DNA of 64,000 nucleotides from Limanda limanda (GCF_963576545.1 NC_083638.1:29225900-29289899); one strand, 5' to 3'; numbered from the stretch's first letter, positions 1-13,600 are shown. A program made the numbers and translations. Notes: generated by a model from the letters alone, not told the origin.

Positions 1-590
1 CTGTCATCTGCATTCTGTACCTCTACTACAATAGTCAGGGTGTTAATACAAACCAGAGACTTTGATCAACATACATACTTTTTTTCCGTGGTTTCATGGT
101 GTCTGTCATTTCCACTTGAATTTGAGGTTCTTTGTAAGCAGATTTGTTCAGCATGATAATGTTCTGTGGTTCAGACTAATTAGTCCAATTATGGGACAAA
201 CTGACTCCCAGAGGGCCAAAGCCTGAGCTACCATCTGCTTATGGAACACCCTCTCAATTGGGATCAGCTTGTCAATCTGCCTGGGGGTAAATATACAAAC
301 ACACATGGCAGAAACATTCATCTTCAAACACTCAACAATGTATTAATTTGCTCTGAGTTTTTAATTCTTTCCTTGGACCAAGTGAGAAAACAACTGCATC
401 AGTCAGTGGGCTGCAAATCATTACTTGTGCCACGCAGAAGCAAATTAACTTAAATGAGAGACATCCACTAATTTCACAAATTAACTTACATGAGAGATTT
501 CACTTAAAAAGACGACTTAGCTTGTTTGGACAAACTGTGACTTTGATGAAACAAAAAAGGAAATGGCCATTATGTCCCATGTAGATTTAT
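1..590. other. No recognisable gene
   Basis: AT-rich DNA. The only open frame of note, a 70-codon frame at 241-453, has no recognisable motif and I regard it as chance. No repeat family recognised. Confidence 0.5.
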
Positions 591-880
591 TGGGCCTCAT
601 TCACAAACATGCACAGAAATGTTCTTACGCTCTGCAGTAAATAAGTGCGTGTGCGCAAAATTGCTTCCAGATTCATGTGCGCAACCGCCTATTTTGTTCT
701 CACCACCATGTTATGTTTTTGAATCAAAATCATTCTAAATCGTCAAGCTGGTGTGTCCGCTCTCTGCAATTAGCATACTGCCACGCCTCTATTTCTCCAT
801 ATAAGGACATCCGTTTGTCATGAAGAGAGCTGCTGTGTGCTGAACAGTTGAAGTTATGAGAGACGGCCCCCAAAGGACAC

Positions 881-1020
881 AAGAATCTCACAACAGCAGA
901 AATTGAAGGTGTTGGCGATGAAGACACAAATTACACACTGCTCTGTAGTGTGTCCTCCCGAATGACAATGTTTATAAAAATTATACCTGGGCAACAATAA
1001 CTGAGGCGGTGAATGCATTC
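881..1020 (+). pseudogene. Myb/SANT-like domain remnant inside the TIR element
   Basis: One frame from 881 reads KNLTTAEIEGVGDEDTNY, and after a frame change TGG at 988 starts WATITEAVNAF. Both resemble the Myb/SANT-like (MADF-type) DNA-binding domain, which commonly has a T-x-x-E-I-E-x-L start and a W-x-x-I-x-x-A-V-N segment. Harbinger transposons encode such a protein next to their nuclease. About half the domain is visible, with a frameshift between the two pieces and no start or stop context, so it is dead. The assignment rests on motif resemblance only. Confidence 0.45.
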
Positions 1021-1170
1021 CTAGATGCATTATATAACACCGCTGCCCCAGCATCAGGACAGACGCACATTAAAGGTCCAGTCATCCTGTGTCTGAGTCT
1101 AACGAAATAACCAAATACACCTGATTATCAGTTTGTGTGTTAGGAGGTACAGAGACACGCACGCACGCGC

Positions 1171-1174
<4 letters not shown>

Positions 1175-1201
<27 letters not shown>
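1175..1201. repeat. (AC)n microsatellite
   Basis: Near-perfect AC dinucleotide run, preceded by impure ACGC/ACAC units from about 1155. It lies inside the Harbinger-like element. Confidence 0.95.
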
Positions 1202-1206
<5 letters not shown>

Positions 1207-1608
1207 CAGACACAGCGCAATGTTTTAACTTCATTGTTGCAGAAGAAGAGACTCCCCGTTTATCCAGAAACCTAAATATGACTTCAGCCGTTTTTTAAAG
1301 AGATGATGTGGATGAAAGGGCATAAAATTCATACTTATTTAAAAAATTTGGTCACTGCATTAATAAATTAAGTTATTGCTGTCTATCTACCATTTTTATT
1401 TAAATTGAGTTTAAAATACTATGCATTTAGTTAAAAGGGTGCGTGTTAAAATTTTCTAGGACAGACGGGTCTTCATCATTGTGGCGTACAATTTGGTCTG
1501 AGATTGTTCTAAATTTATTCGCAGAGTACGATCAAATTTAGCTGCAAAAATTATAATGAATCCCAGATTTGTACATCAAATATTCGCACGGTTTGTGAAT
1601 GAGGCCCA

Positions 1609-2500
1609 TTGTTGCGAGATGATTTGTAGGCCGTCCATCTCCAGAGAGTTCTGCGTACCTACCAAATGATTATAACAGCTTTAATTGGCCTTCTCCAGCA
1701 AATACAGTTCACGTGTAGCTGTTGGAAAGACACAGGCAAGGTAAACAATGGTTGTGTATGGTTTTGAAATGTCCTTTTGTTCCAGCAGTGTTGTTCCAGT
1801 TCTTCATCAGCTGCTGTAGATGTTGTCAATGACCTTGAATCCTTTTGACATAATTGTCAGGGTAAACACATTCGAACATACACATCTGCAGTTTAATCAC
1901 ACGTAAGACTTCCATTCCATTCCAAGGCTCACTAGCATGACCATAGGAATCGTATTATTTATTATTCTAAACATGCACTTAAGTTCCTCTTCTTTCTCAA
2001 GCACACCGATTCCTTCATCATTTCCAAGAATCTGGCTGTGTTGTCACAAAAGCAGTCCTGTTTGTTCAAGGATGCTCTTAGATATGAGAGAGTACAGCAC
2101 CCAAGACATGTGCAATAACTGTTTTAATATCCTCTGCTGTGTCAAAGCTGGGAGATTTTATGAGATCTGTTCCACTACAAAGTTTTTGGGACCAAGCTTT
2201 GTTTAAAATGCCGACAAATATAAATTATGAAGCCCATTTTAAGGCAAGATCTTTCTAATAGTTTACAGTGGAGGCTGCTTTGGGCTCTGCCATTTAAGAG
2301 CCAGGAATATTATGTGTGTATGTAAGAGAAGGAGAAACTTCAGTCAAACCATGCAATGCACATAGGGTACACGTTTAAGCTTCACTGTGATATTGCTATT
2401 TCAAAGCAGTACAGCAGCACCACTAAATAAATCTGACATTTCTATGCAAATATGATTCACAAGAATGCATTTTTTTGTCGAGACCACTTAATAATACATA
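1609..2500. other. No recognisable gene
   Basis: Unassigned DNA. An 89-codon open frame at 1937-2206 lacks recognisable motifs, splice context or composition bias; I do not call it a gene. Confidence 0.5.
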
Positions 2501-2650
2501 CAGTGGTTTTCAGGAATTATTCAGACACCTTCGCTTATTCACTTTTTTGTGTTGGATAATTGGCATTGTTGCTCATCATTCTACACAATGTAATCCATAA
2601 CGACAAGATAAAACCATGTTTTTTGTGGACCTTTTGTTGTGTTATTAAAA
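2501..2650 (+). mobile_element. Tc1-like transposon end fragment
   Basis: TA at 2499-2500 is followed by CAGTGG and then AATTATTCAGACACCTT, the layout of the terminal inverted repeat of fish Tc1 elements; compare the complete Tc1 here at 28888, which begins CAGTGGGTACGGAAATTATT. No transposase follows, so this is a truncated end or MITE relic. Confidence 0.6.
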
Positions 2651-4229
<1,579 letters not shown>

Positions 4230-4580
4230 GAAGGGCCTTGTTGAGGGGGGTGACCAAGACCCCACTGGTCATTGTGAGCTTTGGCAGAGATGGGAGAACC
4301 TGCTGGAAGGATGAAGAACTCAGCAGCACTTCATCAATAAGGCCTCTATGGTGGATATGGAGTGACTAGACAGAAGGCACTTATAGGAAAAGACATCTGA
4401 CAACCTGCCTGGAGTTTGCCAAACAGTATTTAAAGGATTCTGAGAGCATTAACAAATCTTATCGAGTCTGATGAGACAGCAATTGAGCCCATCTGGGCAA
4501 AACTCCCAACGCTGTGTCTGCTGAACACTAGGTGCTGCTCATCACCTGGCTCAAACGTTATAGACTGAATGTGATGTTAA
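4230..4580 (+). pseudogene. Decayed Tc1-like transposase
   Basis: Translated in shifting frames, this stretch gives blocks seen in Tc1 transposases in the right order: a segment like the interdomain region (WENLLEG, then LSSTSSIRPLW), then CLEFAKQYLKDSES, then the block before the first catalytic aspartate (ESDET at about 4465), then the HH segment before the second domain. Many stops and frameshifts; no second catalytic D or the E were found. The flanking TIRs were not identified. It belongs to a different Tc1 family from the copies at 28888 and 42711. Confidence 0.6.
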
Positions 4581-5159
4581 ATGTCTGCTCCCCAAGAGTG
4601 ACGCTACGCCTCTCGACTCCCACCTGTTGGTTGGCTGCATCATGTGTCATAACACTCATCCATGTTAGTGGATGGGACATGGACCAAACTGTAGTAAGTT
4701 GAGCTCTAATCAGTTACTTTATGCAATAGAAACAGGGTGAAACATCATGATTGACTTCACTTGAGGCTGAGTAGCATTTAGTTGAACACTTGTATTTCCG
4801 AGACCTCAAACCATGTCTTCATCCCCCGTTCGCTTCTGCGCTGACTCTTTCTCTAAATGCGCAGCCTTTGTATGGGGGATATTTTGCCTTCATTTGTGGA
4901 TAGTTGGAGGAAGTGGAGACGTGTTGTCCATCATGAAGCTTAGCGTAAGTTCAATCACGAAGACTTAAACTGCTTATTGATCAGCTGATTGTGTGCGTTC
5001 CTAAATGGCCAATCAGATCTGCCGCGGTCTCTTTCAGCCAATCATTCAGCACCTATCAAACTTTAAATCTAATCTCCTCTCTTCCACAGTCAGCCGTCAT
5101 TCATTGACGTGCATAACCCACCTCCACACCAATCTCCTCCAGTCTTCAGCAGAATCATC
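4581..5159. other. No recognisable gene
   Basis: Unassigned DNA. The 5' part of the adjacent tail repeat could begin here (from about 4800), but no boundary is visible. Confidence 0.4.
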
Positions 5160-5515
5160 ATCACATCATCCAGATCCCCGACCTCAACTGGTTGTGATCA
5201 TATGTTTAATCCTGTATCGTGTTGGTTGTCGATAATGGATCATGATGATGGATCCCTATAGTGTGAGTGGATAACACTGGATTGTGGATCATAGCGTCAT
5301 CTGATCGCGGACTAAATTCAACAAGACTGCCTGACACAATATACCTAATATACGCGTCATCTATTTCACCTCTGTCCGTCCTGGGAGGGGGATCCTTCAC
5401 ATGTGGCTCTTCCTGAGGTTTCTATGTTTTTCCCCTGTTAATAGTTTTTTTTTTAGTTTTTCCTTACTCTTGTTGAGGGTAAAGGGCAGAGGATGTCGCA
5501 TGACTAATTGAAACA
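5160..5515 (+). repeat. Non-LTR retroelement 3' tail (LINE or SINE end)
   Basis: Contains the block TTTTTCCTTACTCTTGTTGA (about 5457-5476) followed by AGGGCAGAGGATGTCGCAT. The same block is present in reverse at 23704-24085, where it leads into a TATACAAATAAAA-type end and a TGATT microsatellite tail. Such ends with short tandem tails are typical of L2/CR1-type elements and SINEs that borrow their tails. This copy lost its microsatellite tail. Confidence 0.6.
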
Positions 5516-5896
5516 CCACCAGTGTCTAGACTCCAGGGAGGTATTTTTCTTCTATGCTCTGCTTCACTCCATCTAAACATGATGACATCCCTCAGGGGTC
5601 TAAAATGCCAAACACTAAAACATTCACATTACTGTTTGCACTTGTCAAATAAACATTGTGAAATCGTGAATCAAGTCTCTCCTGATTAAACTTATATAGT
5701 CTATTTGAGGACAGACAGAGTTGCTTTTCATAATTGAAAAGAGGATGAATGCAGCCAGATGCAGAGAAGTCCTTGAAGAAAACCTGAGTTCAAATAAACT
5801 TAGACTTAGAGATAATACATATTTGAGCACAGCAATAACCCAAAAGCCAAGGGGACGCTGAGGTTTGAGTGTCTCTGCAGAAACTGCATACTTACG

Positions 5897-6376
5897 ATAG
5901 TTCACAGAAAAATGTCAATTCACTGATTATCTACTTACCACAATGCTGATGGAGAAGTGGGTGAGAAGTGTTTAAGTCCACAAAACACTTCTGGAGTTTA
6001 AGGGGTAGACTTTGTTGCAGCCGAATCCGATACAATTTAAGTAACCGGTGACTTACACTTCAGATGTATTGTTTTAAGCCTAAATGTATGCTGACATCTT
6101 CCTACAAGGTGCCGTCAGTGACCCTCGGACACACCATTGTGTGGCTACATCCGCTAGCATAGCCACTTCCAGTGGACTTTTAGGCTTGAACCAAACCAGA
6201 CGAGCAGTATGGAGTATAGTATAAGTCGCTGGTTACTTCAATTGTATCTGATTCGGCTGCAACAAAGTTTACCCTTTAGACTCCAGAAGTAATTGTTGGA
6301 CTCAAACACTTTCACCCTCCATCGACATAGTGGTGAGTTTAGATAAAGAGTGAATTTTCATTTTTCTGTGAACTAT
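5897..6376. mobile_element. Foldback MITE with about 150-bp inverted arms
   Basis: The left arm (from 5899, GTTCACAGAAAAATG) is the reverse complement of the right arm (to about 6374) over roughly 150 bp with scattered mismatches; for example TTTGTTGCAGCCGAATC occurs near 6009 and in reverse near 6257. TA flanks both ends, as expected for a Tc1/mariner-type MITE. The centre (about 6050-6220) has no coding capacity. A related single arm lies at 13600-13760. The family looks like the common fish MITE beginning GTTCACCCAAAAATG. Confidence 0.8.
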
Positions 6377-7042
6377 CCCACTAAACCCCACAGAACATCT
6401 GTCATCTGTGCAGAGACCTGAAGATGTCAGCTCTCAGAGTTTCCATCCAAATCGATTGGAAGCATCAGATTGGATTCCTCTGACAAGATATGCAAGGAAG
6501 ACTAAACTGTCCGATTCAACAACCTTTACTCTCAAGGCTGTGGAGACTTATGGAACAGCACAACAACAACAAAAAGATTCAGATGTTTTACAAGCTGGAG
6601 TCTGGCAGAAAAAATCTTTCATCCTCCATAAATTGACGTCTGGACCTCAACCACTGAAACTGCTCAATTTCAAGTTGGACTCCAACTACAGCTGGATTTT
6701 TGTTTCAGAGTTTGTGCTGGTGTCAAAATGTTTGTTGTGACTGCAAACATGGCGTGTGTTTGTTTCCAGACTGCAACTGGTAAGAACATAATCTACATAT
6801 TTATAACTCTGTTTGATATCATTAATTTTATCTTTGATATATATACACACTGGTGTGTGTGAGTGTGTGTTCCTGATTGATCTGCATTATGCTTCATCTC
6901 AGCAGAAACTCTGAGCGAAGATTAAAGGAAAATGGGGATTCAGCAGAACGAGCTTAGAGTTGGTTTCGCACGTAAGCAAGATAAGTGAAAACAAAAATGT
7001 GCACACGTACACACACAGTCACATGCACTCTCCCCCCTCCCT

Positions 7043-7086
<44 letters not shown>

Positions 7087-9951
7087 TACACATAGACACA
7101 CACACAGACACACACACAAAGACACATAAACACACACACATATGCAGTGACTGAATCTTTTTCACATTTGTTTCATCTGGCTGATCTGTTGATCTGTGTT
7201 TATTTAAAACCACACACTGCAGATGTCGGATAACCCTTGGCTTCTCTCCCTCTCTCAAATTTAAATGAGCTTCATCAGCATGAAATACTTTGGCATCTGT
7301 TTGCCAAAGAACACGGTGACAATCTTGAATAATGATAAATCATTGAGCGAAACGCCATCTTTAAAATTGCAATCAATTAATCAACAAGCAATGTATTATT
7401 ATTTGTTGCTGCTGTCTCCGGTTAAGAAAATAGGTTATTTGTCTTTTTCTCTCCCTCTCTGTCACTTGTCTTTTTATTGAAAATTGCTTGCAGCTGTAAC
7501 CATCATTATGCAGTCATATTGTGAAAATCCTGATCGATGTTAAGCCATTTGAGCCTCATCTGGACAGATGACACAAACCCAAACTGCATTTTCAATTAGA
7601 ATCGCAACAGTGTACTTGTTATGAATGTGGTTTGATGTATTAGCAACATGTTAGGCTGCAAGCCAGCCTTTATCATGTGGCCTATATGTGGATTATATTC
7701 ATGTTGAGGATTTTTTTACCACCCCCACACATGACTATATATGCCACTATATATTATGTGTATTGTATATTACATTATATCTGTACAGGCGAATAATACC
7801 TGTCTTATTCCCCAGATACTCCTTTTTCTCTCTAAGCAGTACCCAAGGTCAGGTTATTGCTAAAGGGCCAACAAACAGTACATTCTAGTGCCAATGCTTA
7901 GGGACTTTCATATCTTATTCAGATGCCCAAGACAGAGAGGCACTCCAACTATTCTTTGGCAAGACGTAAGTAAACAATGTAATTTAGGAATGCATACTTT
8001 AGGCTTAACTATCCAATAGGATGTGAACACCTACATAGAGTGACAGCAATTCTAGCCATTCATGGATGTGCAGTTGGAATGCGTGACACAAGTAGAGGGA
8101 GATATATGCGGATTCTGTGGGAGACATCTTCAGACTTGAGGGGGACAGTTGCTCATGTTACTCTGATAGTGTTTGTATTGTTTAACCTTCTGGTCTCCTT
8201 GATGCATCAACTCTACATTAAAACCTTCTGCATGAGACATCAGTTGCTGCCTGAGTTCTCCTTTCACCAGCTTCCAGAAAACTTCCATAATAATTTTGAT
8301 CTCCTCTAGCCAGAATTGATTTATTTATTTAGTAATCGTTATTTTAAAACCAGTAAAATATAATTTCCAGTATTTATAAGACTTGTAGAAAGAAGAAATG
8401 TGGGCAATCATAATGACTCCTCCTCAACGGAGGAAGCTGCTACAGAATTGCTACACAGCCCGCACAGCGGTAGCTATAACTTTTAGCAGGGACACAATAC
8501 CAGCACCGATCCCAGAGCTGACAGCAGGTCAAGGTAGGTGTGGTTCATAATGTTCATGGCAGCAGACTGTCAGACAATTGGAGTCAAAACACATGAAAAA
8601 ATAAAGGGGGTTCACCCTCCTGGTTTAATGTCAGATGTGTGTGCTGAAAAGAAACCATGGAAACACCTTGCAGAAAACAATGAAAACAAAAATAGAATAA
8701 ATCTTTGAGCAAATCACAGTATACTAGGGCAGCTATTTAAATAAGGTGTAAGGCACACACTTTTTTAAAATTTTGTATCACTTTTGTGTAAGAATAAAAA
8801 GCCTAACAAACAGTTATTGTTAACATGTTTGAATTGCAGGTTAATTAATTTTAAACAATCAAAAGTTATATAAGAAATGAGATTCTGAAACTTTTCTATT
8901 GCGTTTTTTTGTCTTTTGTTCTGTGGTCTTGAGCTTGATGGGTATTAAGTCTCCACTTGAATGTGCTGCCTTCAGGAAACATCCACACACTCTTAAATCC
9001 TGAAAACACTTTCACCTCCTTCTGCTTCCTTTACTTTCACAAAGTACATGAGGCAGGTCAAAATTGTCACAAGCTAGTGGCTGCAAAAAAACAACAACAT
9101 TTCAATGGGCAATATTTTTTGTGTTTTGCTCCAAAAATATCAATAATAAATATCAAGCACTGAGCTCAAAACACCAATTTCAAAAGGTTTTTGGAATAGG
9201 AATTGTTTCTCCCAATTTGTCAGTCCCGTACACAAAGCTTCTTTATCATTCTTTGATTGCATCACATAATGTGGTGTGAATACGGTGTCAGTACACTGGC
9301 CTCGTTTTCCCCAAGGAGATCAAAAAGCATGTTATTTTGTGTGTATTTGCATGTCTATTGTTATGATCTTTTGACAATGTACCTTCTTAATTTATAGGAT
9401 AGCACAGCTTTATCCCACACTGTTGAATTACCATGTGTTAATTTATCACACACGACTGTGTGTAAGACAGCAGCTCTGTCTGTCTGCAAGTTGAATAACT
9501 ACAGAAAAGGTGAAAGCAGAAAATGAAGAGACAGTGACTACACCAAATTGCCTCATTCACATGCAAATCCTGTATAACCTCAACCTAAGTTGCATTATAT
9601 TTCACTTTTAATACTAGTCATTAGTAGTCATGGTATGAAGATATAATGTTATGTGCATTTAGTGTTGTAATCTGTATATTTTAAAGACCACTTCATTATC
9701 TATATAATCTATAATTATCAATAAATGTTTGGGAAGAGTCTAGTACCACCCAAAGGTCAACTATATTTTAAACTTTATTTTTTAAATTTTTGACATAAAC
9801 CAATAGTTGTTCATAATGTTTCATGAGCACATAAAGGAGCATGAGAAATGGAAAATCCTCAAACTGGGAGATACAATCGTTTGACGGAACAAGGATGATA
9901 CACTCACTTAATCGTTCTTACAAGTACACATCATCTAAGATATCATAAATC
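6377..9951. other. Intergenic DNA with CA/TG microsatellites; no assured gene
   Basis: A 110-codon open frame at 6408-6740 follows the MITE and is the longest here; it has no motif I recognise and nothing around it supports translation. TG and CA microsatellites lie at about 6845-6875 and 7045-7084. The remaining short frames are unremarkable. Confidence 0.4.
7045..7084. repeat. (CA)n microsatellite
   Basis: Pure CA run of about 20 units followed by impure CACA/GACA units to about 7140. Confidence 0.95.
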
Positions 9952-10270
9952 TGCTTATCAATCAAACAAGTCTTTATTTAGAAGCAATGAAAAAATATGA
10001 AAAGGTACAGCACAGCAATGGGCACCCAACGCACAGCCCCGGCCCTCTAGCAACATGGGGCCGTCAAGAGTCGCCCCGAACTGACGGCGGTTGTAATATT
10101 TAGAACAGTAGGTAGAACTTGATTGGTCAATAACGAGGAGGAGTTGCCGTGGTTTAGAGTTGGTTCTCCCTTGATGGTGCGCAGGCGTAGTCCCAGCCTC
10201 TTGGCACTGGAATCCGCCAATGATAAGGAGCCGCACCCAGTTTCACCCCTCCTTCGACCATTGCTGGGCA
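9952..10270 (-). mobile_element. Candidate solo LTR, minus strand
   Basis: A 319-bp segment starts TG (TGCTTATC) and ends CA (GCTGGGCA) and is flanked by AATC on both sides (9948-9951 and 10271-10274), a possible 4-bp target duplication. It is more GC-rich than its surroundings. On the minus strand a poly(A) signal AATAAA lies at 9973-9978, close to the proposed 3' end. No internal retrotransposon sequence is adjacent. A 4-bp repeat can arise by chance, so this is tentative. Confidence 0.4.
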
Positions 10271-10924
10271 AATCTTCACATTTCGACAGTTTGGTTCTGT
10301 GTATTACGAACAAGCCTTGAATCGGCTGATGGCTTGTGAGTCTTCAGTAAGCATGCGCATTTTCAAGACAACACAACGCCTTTCTTATCTGCCCTTCAGA
10401 ACCTGGACAGCCGCTTGAATTCTTTCGAAGGCGGAGGTCACAGCTTCTTATGAAAACAGTGCATTCAAGTATGTGATGTTGAATAAAGCTAAGAGATGGT
10501 ATGCTTTAATACAAACAGGTGCGAGACTGAACTGTGATGTGACGCACACACACACACTAACCAACTTCAAGATTAACACCAGCCAACAACGGCTAATAAA
10601 GGTCACTGTGTGAAGGCCACACATTCGACATATATTCAGTCAAAACTGCCCCTGCCCCCATCCCTGTCCAACATACTGCATTTGTTTAGAGTTCAGTTTA
10701 ATTGCCATCTTCACAGACACACACACAGACAAACATAGATTTCAATCTTAACAGTGTGTGTGTGTGTGTGTTTCATCTGCTAAAAATCTTGGCAAGGACT
10801 GTGCACAACATAAAAAAAAATGTTGTCTTTTGAACAGTACTGGAATCTGTTGTCTGTCTCATCTTCAATGTTACATTTGAAGCATTTTAACTGAGTCTCC
10901 ACTCACAACACAGCACAGAATCCG

Positions 10925-11005
10925 ACCACCTCCATGTCACCAACAACCTCTTTATTCTCATCATTCTCCTGGTCTTCGACCTCACTGCTGATTTTTATAC
11001 CATTA
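10925..11005 (+). pseudogene. L2-type LINE reverse transcriptase fragment, 5' part
   Basis: Translates to LLVFDLTADFYTIK near 10965-11005, a decayed form of the [13 protein letters not shown] block that holds the first catalytic aspartate of L2/CR1 reverse transcriptases. The reading stops at about 11005 where unrelated sequence begins; the LINE resumes at about 12186. Confidence 0.6.
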
Positions 11006-11990
11006 AGTAAGGGTGTTCGGATCACTGTTTTTGGGGCTGATCAGCCATTATTTGTAGTAGTATCGGCTAATACCGATCACTGGGTCTATGGCCCTGTTAA
11101 CGCCTGATAAAAATGTGTCTCCGGAGAACTAAGTGACCACTTATGATCGAATTTCTCTCCCCCGCTCTATATGCAAATAAACCCTACAGGGGGGAATCCT
11201 ACTCAGAATTTTGTCAGTAAATGTCCATTATTACTGTCAAGTTGTTTGTTGGCATTAATACGGAAGAAAGGAGAAATGTGCATCCTGTTGGCACTGTGCA
11301 GCGTCTGTTCGGTCGGGCTCTCACCGGGGAATCACACACAGTGGACCGCAGAAGAGGAGGTTACACAATCTGATCAAACAGGCCATTGGTGAAAATAACC
11401 CCCCACTCTTGAAATGTGTTAAACAAAGATGAAAAGGAATAATATGCAAGTGCAAGGTTATTTACACAAAGAAATGGTGATTTACACAAAGAAAGAAATA
11501 ACTTAATGTATAAAATTTTGAACAAATTAACAAGAAGGCTTAAATAAATAAGAATTAGTCTTAGACAGCATTTTACAGAGTTTATAAAGTTTCTTTTCAC
11601 TCAACAACTCTCAAAAGTGCCCAATATTAAAGAATCTGGTGGTATTGTAGATCACAAACATCTGCAGCTTAACCGAGAGCACAAACACGTAATTTGCATC
11701 ATAGAGAAGCAAATGGGGATCCGGCACCTGGTAAACCCGCGGAGCCCATGGTGCAGCCATTGTCACTTTTAATCGATACTGCGCATGTGAAACTCAGCAG
11801 AGATGAGAAGAGAAGCAATGATCGTCTTTTATAGAGACCACAGATGACACTATTAAAGGGGAATATTAGCCAATAACCAAGCGTTGAGCCCCCTTAACAT
11901 TAACCCCACCACCATTCTCTGGGACGCACCCTCAACATCACTGGTACTGTCCTCTCTTGGTAATAGCTCACAAACATACATAAAGGGTTT
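11006..11990. other. Unidentified insertion between two L2 fragments
   Basis: Begins GTGTTCGGATCACTG with TATCGGCTAATACCGATCAC soon after, the look of a hAT-type MITE end, but I could not find a matching inverted end. No ORF of note. It separates the two L2 reverse transcriptase pieces, so it is an insertion or several. Confidence 0.4.
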
Positions 11991-12183
11991 ATGGAATATG
12001 GTTTATATTTATATAGTGCTATTCATGCAGTGCATCTATTAGCAGCACTATTTTTTCAATGAGGGGCAATTCGGGCTTCAGCATCTTGCCCAAGAAACTT
12101 CGGCATGCAGCTGGAGAATACTGGGATCGAACTGCCGACCTTGTGGTTGGAGGATGGCCGCTCTACCCCTCAGCCACAGCCGG
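11991..12183 (-). mobile_element. tRNA-derived SINE, minus strand
   Basis: Read on the minus strand, the head at about 12183 gives CGGCTGTGGCTGAGGGGTAG (Pol III A box) and then GGCAGTTCGATCCCAG (B box), followed by a body and an A/T-rich tail near 11995. It is the same family as the SINE at 46645-46914. AACATA-like words flank both ends and may be a target duplication. It is nested within the L2 remnant. Confidence 0.8.
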
Positions 12184-12185
12184 CC

Positions 12186-12600
12186 AACATATGACATACA
12201 ACAGCTCATCAACATCAGCAACTTCACCTCCTTCATTGCTTCTCTGTCCCAAGGCGTCCCCGCGGGTTCAAACCTTGGTCCGCTTTTATTCATCATCTAC
12301 CTGCTTCTCATTCTTAACACCACCGGTTTATAGAGGTTTTCACTTCCTCACTGCTCTGGTGATGTCCTGGTCTACATCCCCACCATCTCCATCACCACTG
12401 CTATTCACTCTAAACAACTGCATCTCAAAAATATACCATGCAAGCAAGCCAATTTCCCCTGAACGAACTGTAGTAAATCTGACAGCTTCATTACCAGGCC
12501 AAAATACTTCATTAAAACCCCTTGCAATTTCTGCCTCAACATCGGTGACTCCATTCTGCCCCCCCTGACCGATAAGACGTCATCAAACTGTCCATGTTAT
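12186..12600 (+). pseudogene. L2-type LINE reverse transcriptase fragment, middle part
   Basis: About 12238-12330 reads SQGVPAGSNLGPLLFIIYLL, matching the QGVPQGSVLGPLLF block of L2 reverse transcriptases. The catalytic FADD box that should follow is lost to frameshifts (a stop falls just after). Together with 10925-11005 it is one L2 copy opened by the SINE and another insertion. The open frame 12059-12568 is a fusion of SINE antisense and this LINE and is not a gene. Confidence 0.65.
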
Positions 12601-13249
12601 AATCAACACTCAAAACTTATCTCTTTAGAAATTATTTTAATGTGTTTAATGTTGGGTCTCTGTTAGATGCTCTGAAAAGTGCTTTATAAATAAAATATAT
12701 TATTACTACTAGTAGTATGTCTTTCACAGTACATCCAGAGCAGTCAAGACACTTAACAGTTCCAAGGAGCTGTATAACAACATCCCATGATTAAACACCC
12801 TTTATCACTTTAAATTGCGGCCAAACTATGATCTTTGATTTGTCCACTAGACCAGAGCAGTCCAGGTTTAGTTAAGTTATTTTTTAGTCAAGTAAATTAA
12901 GGACCATTCTTATTTCCCCAGTAGAGAAATAAAGATTTTTGGATGTGCAGATTGGTTTAGGTTTATCGGACTCAAAACACATTTTCAGAATGAAAGAGAA
13001 ATTAATGTAAAGAAAGAAAATAAATCATAGGTGGTGATAATATGCCAAGATATGTATCACTGGAAGATTTATACTGCCAGCTCCTAAGCATGCAAACAAT
13101 GGCTTTGCAAATGTTTTATGAGAAGGGAAATTCATCAGTATATCTGTGAGACGGATACACCCAAAATGTTGTGGTGAGAATCAGAGTGTAAACCCCCATT
13201 GAGGAGTGATTATGCCTCTGTGCCAGCGACAGCCAGTGGTCGGGTTGTC
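12601..13249. other. No recognisable gene
   Basis: AT-rich unassigned DNA. Confidence 0.5.
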
Positions 13250-13600
13250 CGTCCGTCCCATTCCTGTGGAACATATATCTCAAGAATGCCTTGCTTTGTG
13301 ACCTCACAAAGCACATTTTTTGGTGTGTGAGGGTGATATCTCTGTAATGCATTAACGAATCCTTTCACATCTAGCACCAACATTCACTTTGACTAAATAA
13401 CGAACTGATTCGATTTTTTGGTCAAAGGTCAAGGTCAGTGTGACCACATGAGTGTGATATCTCCAGAACGGCTTGAGGGAATTATTTTACATTTAGCACA
13501 ATCATTCACTTGAACTTTTATTTCATTTTAATAGCCAAAGGTCCAGGTGGACTCAAAGATAAACTTATTGGATTTCGGTGCCTGTAGGTCAAATGTTGAA
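13250..13600. repeat. Dispersed repeat with internal imperfect units of about 124 bp
   Basis: A GATATCTC word followed by a CTTGAGG-like or ATTAACG word and then TAGCAC..CATTCACTT occurs at about 13333 and again at about 13457, giving two imperfect units; a partial unit lies at about 13270. Copies of AAGGTCAAGGTCA lie between. I recognise the pattern as a common dispersed fish repeat but cannot name the family. Confidence 0.5.

Larger units (their letters stand above)
591..1608 (+). mobile_element. Harbinger-like DNA element with 18-bp terminal inverted repeats
   Basis: The first 18 bases (591-608) are the exact reverse complement of the last 18 (1591-1608); the arm reads TGGGCCTCATTCACAAAC. 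If the outermost T/A pair is given to the host, both ends are flanked by ATT, a 3-bp duplication, the length PIF/Harbinger elements make (their usual target is TWA, so the assignment is not clean). The inside holds a decayed Myb/SANT-like coding segment (881-1020) and an AC microsatellite. About 1.02 kb, no intact ORF, so non-autonomous. Boundaries are directly visible; superfamily is inference from the short TSD and the Myb-like remnant. Confidence 0.7.

Noticed and set aside
6940..7258. Cys-Val or His-Thr rich open frames
   Set aside because: CA/TG microsatellite translation.
12059..12568. 169-codon open frame
   Set aside because: Fuses antisense SINE with L2 reverse transcriptase in shifting frames; not a gene.
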